From Qaidamihabitans albus (GTDB lineage Bacteria; Actinomycetota; Actinomycetes; Mycobacteriales; Pseudonocardiaceae), in NCBI RefSeq assembly GCF_016464705.1, contig NZ_JAEHOB010000012.1, positions 175,191 to 218,909 of the forward strand: a stretch of 43,719 bases of DNA, in the 5' to 3' direction. The notes beneath the pieces were generated by a model. That model made no database searches. It saw nothing but the letters and a program-made list of their open reading frames with translations, and was not told where the DNA came from. The translations under genes and the position numbers were made by a program. Each line of letters starts with the position of its first letter. Position 1 is the first letter of the stretch. Below, one piece after another: positions 41,769 through 43,719 of this stretch.

Positions 41769-42374
41769 TCACCACTGGCTTCCGCCGCGGGACGGCCGAT
41801 GCGGGTCGGCGTGTATGTGTGTACGCATCCCTTGCGGGTCGAACAGGATGAGTAGCTCGACCACGCCGCCATCGGCGCTGCCCAGCCAGTGCGGCGAGGA
41901 GGTGTCGAATTCGGCTGCCTCACCGGGTGGCAGTCTCAGGTCGCGCTCCCCGAGGACCAGCCGCAGGTTTCCGTTGAGCACGTACAGCCATTCGAAGCCG
42001 TCGTGTGTCTGCAGGGCCGGTTCGAGCGGTTTCGGCTGAGCGGGAATGATCATCTTGAACGCCTGTACCCCGCCCGGCCGCCGGGATAGGGGTACGAAGG
42101 TCATCCCGAACCTCCGGATCGGCGTGAGGTGGATGCGGGGGTCGCCGGTGCGTGGCGCGCCGACAAGGTCGTCCAGCGGAACGTTGTAGGTACGAGCCAG
42201 GGGCAGCAGCAACTCCAGGCTCGCCCGGCGCTGCCCGCTCTCCAGCCGGGACAGGGTGCTCTCCGACACACCGGTCGTCGTCGCGAGGTCAGCCAGGCTG
42301 ATGCCGCGGTGACGACGCAGCGCGCGAAGCCGCGACCCTATCGCGTCGAGCACCTCGTCCATTTCGTGGTCCAC
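41769..42374 (-). CDS. XRE-family regulator with cupin domain
   Basis: About 201 residues from GTG 42374. Residues about 13-67 are an XRE helix-turn-helix (RGISLADLATTTGVSESTLS; RLESGQRRASLELLLPLA). Residues about 105-185 are a cupin with HDGFEWLYVLNGNLRLVLGE and LRLPPGEAAEFDTSSPHWLG. Such proteins sense a small ligand and often control an adjacent, divergent gene, here the methyltransferase. The start is uncertain: ATG 42362 or TTG 42398 are possible and no clear ribosome site exists. Confidence 0.88.
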   Translation of the reverse strand: MDHEMDEVLDAIGSRLRALRRHRGISLADLATTTGVSESTLSRLESGQRRASLELLLPLARTYNVPLDDLVGAPRTGDPRIHLTPIRRFGMTFVPLSRRPGGVQAFKMIIPAQPKPLEPALQTHDGFEWLYVLNGNLRLVLGERDLRLPPGEAAEFDTSSPHWLGSADGGVVELLILFDPQGMRTHIHADPHRPSRGGSQW

Positions 42375-42383
42375 AGGGCCATC

Positions 42384-42430
42384 TTGCCAGAACCGCAAGA
42401 TTCCGTGCCAGACCGCGGAGCGACTGGCAA
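42384..42430. promoter_or_regulatory. Possible XRE-cupin operator between divergent genes
   Basis: TTGCCAG (42384-42390) and CTGGCAA (42424-42430) are inverted, and TGCCAG recurs at 42406-42411, 21 bases from the first copy, about two helical turns. Location between the divergent regulator and methyltransferase suits an operator. Confidence 0.35.
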
Positions 42431-42461
42431 AACTGGGTCCACACAGGCGGAAGGAGCACTA

Positions 42462-43088
42462 ATGAACGCCACCGATGCGGTCACGTTCTGGGAAGGCATC
42501 CACGCATCTCGACCGCCGGCCATCGGCCCACCGCCGAATGCCCGGCTCACCGAGACGGTGACCGACCTGCCGCCTGGCGACGCGTTGGACCTCGGGTGCG
42601 GCGACGGCGGCGACGCGCTGTGGCTGGCCGGGCAGGGGTGGCGCGTCACCGCCGTCGATATCTCGGCCGTGGCGGTCGAGCGGCTCGGCACCCTCGCCCG
42701 CTCGCAGGGTCTCGGCAACCGGGTCACCGCCCTGCGGCATGACCTGTACATGTCCTTCCCGCACGGTGAATTCGACTTGATCTGCGCCCACTACCTGCAC
42801 ACCCCGTTCGGCCTGGACCGGGCAGCCGTCCTGCGGTCCGCCGCGCACGCACTGCGCCCGGGCGGACGGCTGCAGGTCGTCGACCACGGCTCGACCGCGC
42901 CGTGGTCGTGGAACCAGGATCCCGACGTGCAGTACCCGCGCCCGCAGGAGGTCGCCGCGGAAGTCGCCCTGGACACGGCTGCCTGGACGGTCGAACGGGC
43001 CGACACACTCCGCAGGACCGCGATCGGCCCAGCCGGGGAGACCGCTGAGGTCACTGACCACGTCCTGCTCATCCACCGCACCACCTGA
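42462..43088 (+). CDS. SAM-dependent methyltransferase (class I)
   Basis: A 208-residue class I methyltransferase. The SAM-binding motif is ALDLGCGDGGDALWLAGQGW (about residues 41-60), followed by VTAVDISAVAVERL, and FDLICAHYLHTPF and LRPGGRLQVVDHG for the later strands. The acceptor is unknown; its relatives are often annotated as tellurite/thiopurine-resistance-like or small-molecule methyltransferases. ATG 42462 has AAGGAG 7 bases upstream. Divergent from the XRE-cupin regulator, likely its target, and followed by the DUF664 gene after 40 bases. Confidence 0.9.
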   Translation: MNATDAVTFWEGIHASRPPAIGPPPNARLTETVTDLPPGDALDLGCGDGGDALWLAGQGWRVTAVDISAVAVERLGTLARSQGLGNRVTALRHDLYMSFPHGEFDLICAHYLHTPFGLDRAAVLRSAAHALRPGGRLQVVDHGSTAPWSWNQDPDVQYPRPQEVAAEVALDTAAWTVERADTLRRTAIGPAGETAEVTDHVLLIHRTT

Positions 43089-43128
43089 CTCCGCGGCCAG
43101 AGCCGCAGGACACTGAAAGGAGTCCGCC

Positions 43129-43626
43129 GTGCCCACCACGCGTCGCAACCACCGTCGTGACACCCCGCCGCCCCGGACTGGAACCAGCGAGGCCGAAGTC
43201 TTGCGCGGATTCCTCGACTACCTCCGCGCCTCGATCGCCGGGAAGGTCGACGGCACGCCCGAACCGCAGGCCCGGACAGCCACGGTGCCGTCCGGTACGA
43301 ACCTGCTCGGTCTGCTCAACCACCTGACCCTCGTCGAGCGCTCGATCTTCCTCGGTGACAACGTCACCGACTGGCAAGCGACGTTCCAGGCCCCACCGAC
43401 GGACGACGTCGCCGCCGTGGTCGCCCGCTACCGGGAGACAGTCGGACGCGCGAACGACGTGCTCGACGGCTGCACCGATCTGGCCGCACAAGTCCCTCGA
43501 CCGCGACCAGGACGTCACGCGCCCAGCGTCCGCTGGGCACTCACCCACATGATCGAGGAAACCGGCCGCCACGCAGGCCACGCCGACATCCTCCGTGAAC
43601 TGATCGACGGCGCGACCGGACGATGA
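43129..43626 (+). CDS. DUF664/DinB-fold protein
   Basis: A 165-residue protein of the DUF664 (DinB-like four-helix) family: SEAEVLRGFLDYLRASIAGK, SGTNLLGLLNHLTLVERSIF, VRWALTHMIEETGRHAGHAD then ILREL. Histidines in NHL, THM and HAGHAD are the usual metal-binding positions of the fold. Members include mycothiol/bacillithiol-dependent transferases, but most have no known reaction. GTG 43129 follows AAGGAG at 7 bases. Probably co-transcribed with the methyltransferase. Confidence 0.88.
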   Translation: MPTTRRNHRRDTPPPRTGTSEAEVLRGFLDYLRASIAGKVDGTPEPQARTATVPSGTNLLGLLNHLTLVERSIFLGDNVTDWQATFQAPPTDDVAAVVARYRETVGRANDVLDGCTDLAAQVPRPRPGRHAPSVRWALTHMIEETGRHAGHADILRELIDGATGR

Positions 43627-43719
43627 CGCCACCACTCTCGCGAGAACGGCCAGGGCACCTGCGCCGTGAGTTCGCCGAGGGACTGTCCGGGTAACGGTGG
43701 ATCTGGTCTTGGTCTGATC
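43627..43719. other. Window end, no gene assigned
   Basis: About 90 bases follow the DUF664 stop. A short plus-strand frame (RPGHLRREFAEGLSG) ends at a stop near 43694. Too little sequence to identify. Confidence 0.4.

Noticed and set aside
1-43719. CRISPR array or rRNA genes
   Set aside because: No regularly spaced repeat of 25-40 bases and no rRNA-like conserved segments were seen on either strand.
43660-43719. Terminal inverted repeat of an insertion sequence at the window end
   Set aside because: The segment is vaguely like IS termini, but no partner repeat or transposase is in the window, so it cannot be supported.

Overview
This 43.7 kb window is high-GC DNA with actinomycete codon use, GTG starts, 4-base start/stop overlaps and gene families typical of the order Pseudonocardiales (an Amycolatopsis- or Saccharopolyspora-like soil actinomycete). 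The assignment is inferred from style and gene content, not from a marker gene. No rRNA gene, complete tRNA gene or CRISPR array is visible.

Region 1 (1-5.8 kb) resembles a dormancy/hypoxia (DosR-type) cluster. It has a DoxX-type membrane protein end, an intact PEP synthase, an intact CBS-BON protein and an Rv1733c-like membrane protein. Between them are decayed pieces of an ATP-grasp acyl-CoA synthetase, a DUF4389 protein, an Acg-type nitroreductase and a P-type ATPase. DosR-like boxes remain. Region 2 (5.8-11.96 kb) is accessory DNA: a broken SUFU protein, an AT-richer orphan gene, the frameshifted front of an RHS/YD-repeat wall protein, a sugar dehydrogenase fragment, an intact AbiE type IV toxin-antitoxin pair, and the 3' part of a tRNA with anticodon CAT that looks like an integration scar.

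Region 3 (11.96-19.5 kb, minus strand) is a compact operon: IclR regulator, a 39-residue membrane peptide, sodium:solute symporter, hydantoinase/oxoprolinase A and B, and a class III aminotransferase. All genes after the regulator overlap by 4 bases. Its logic (import a lactam or hydantoin, open it with ATP, transaminate the amino acid) resembles the known caprolactam route. Two related palindromes lie at the regulator's start.

Region 4 (20.3-38.1 kb) is the most interesting part. A nine-gene minus-strand operon encodes a ribose-type ABC importer, one of whose permeases is fused to a strictosidine-synthase/SMP-30-like propeller, a second free propeller, an APH-type kinase, a small partner protein, an AMP-forming acyl-CoA ligase and an ACAD10/11-type acyl-CoA dehydrogenase. 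The last four match the logic of the levulinate/4-hydroxyacid pathway (LvaA, LvaB, LvaE, LvaC). Beside it lie an alpha-methylacyl-CoA racemase, a second acyl-CoA dehydrogenase, a TetR regulator, a zinc dehydrogenase, a thiolase and a short-chain dehydrogenase. Copies of a TGTACCGATCGGTCA-like operator sit in the promoter regions. I infer a regulon for importing and degrading a lactone or gamma-hydroxy acid, possibly methyl-branched.

Region 5 (38.1-41.7 kb) is a gene graveyard: truncated MmgE/PrpD, AtoE, EcfT, helicase, integrase and IS481 pieces. Region 6 (41.77-43.63 kb) is intact: a divergent XRE-cupin regulator and SAM methyltransferase, then a DUF664/DinB protein.
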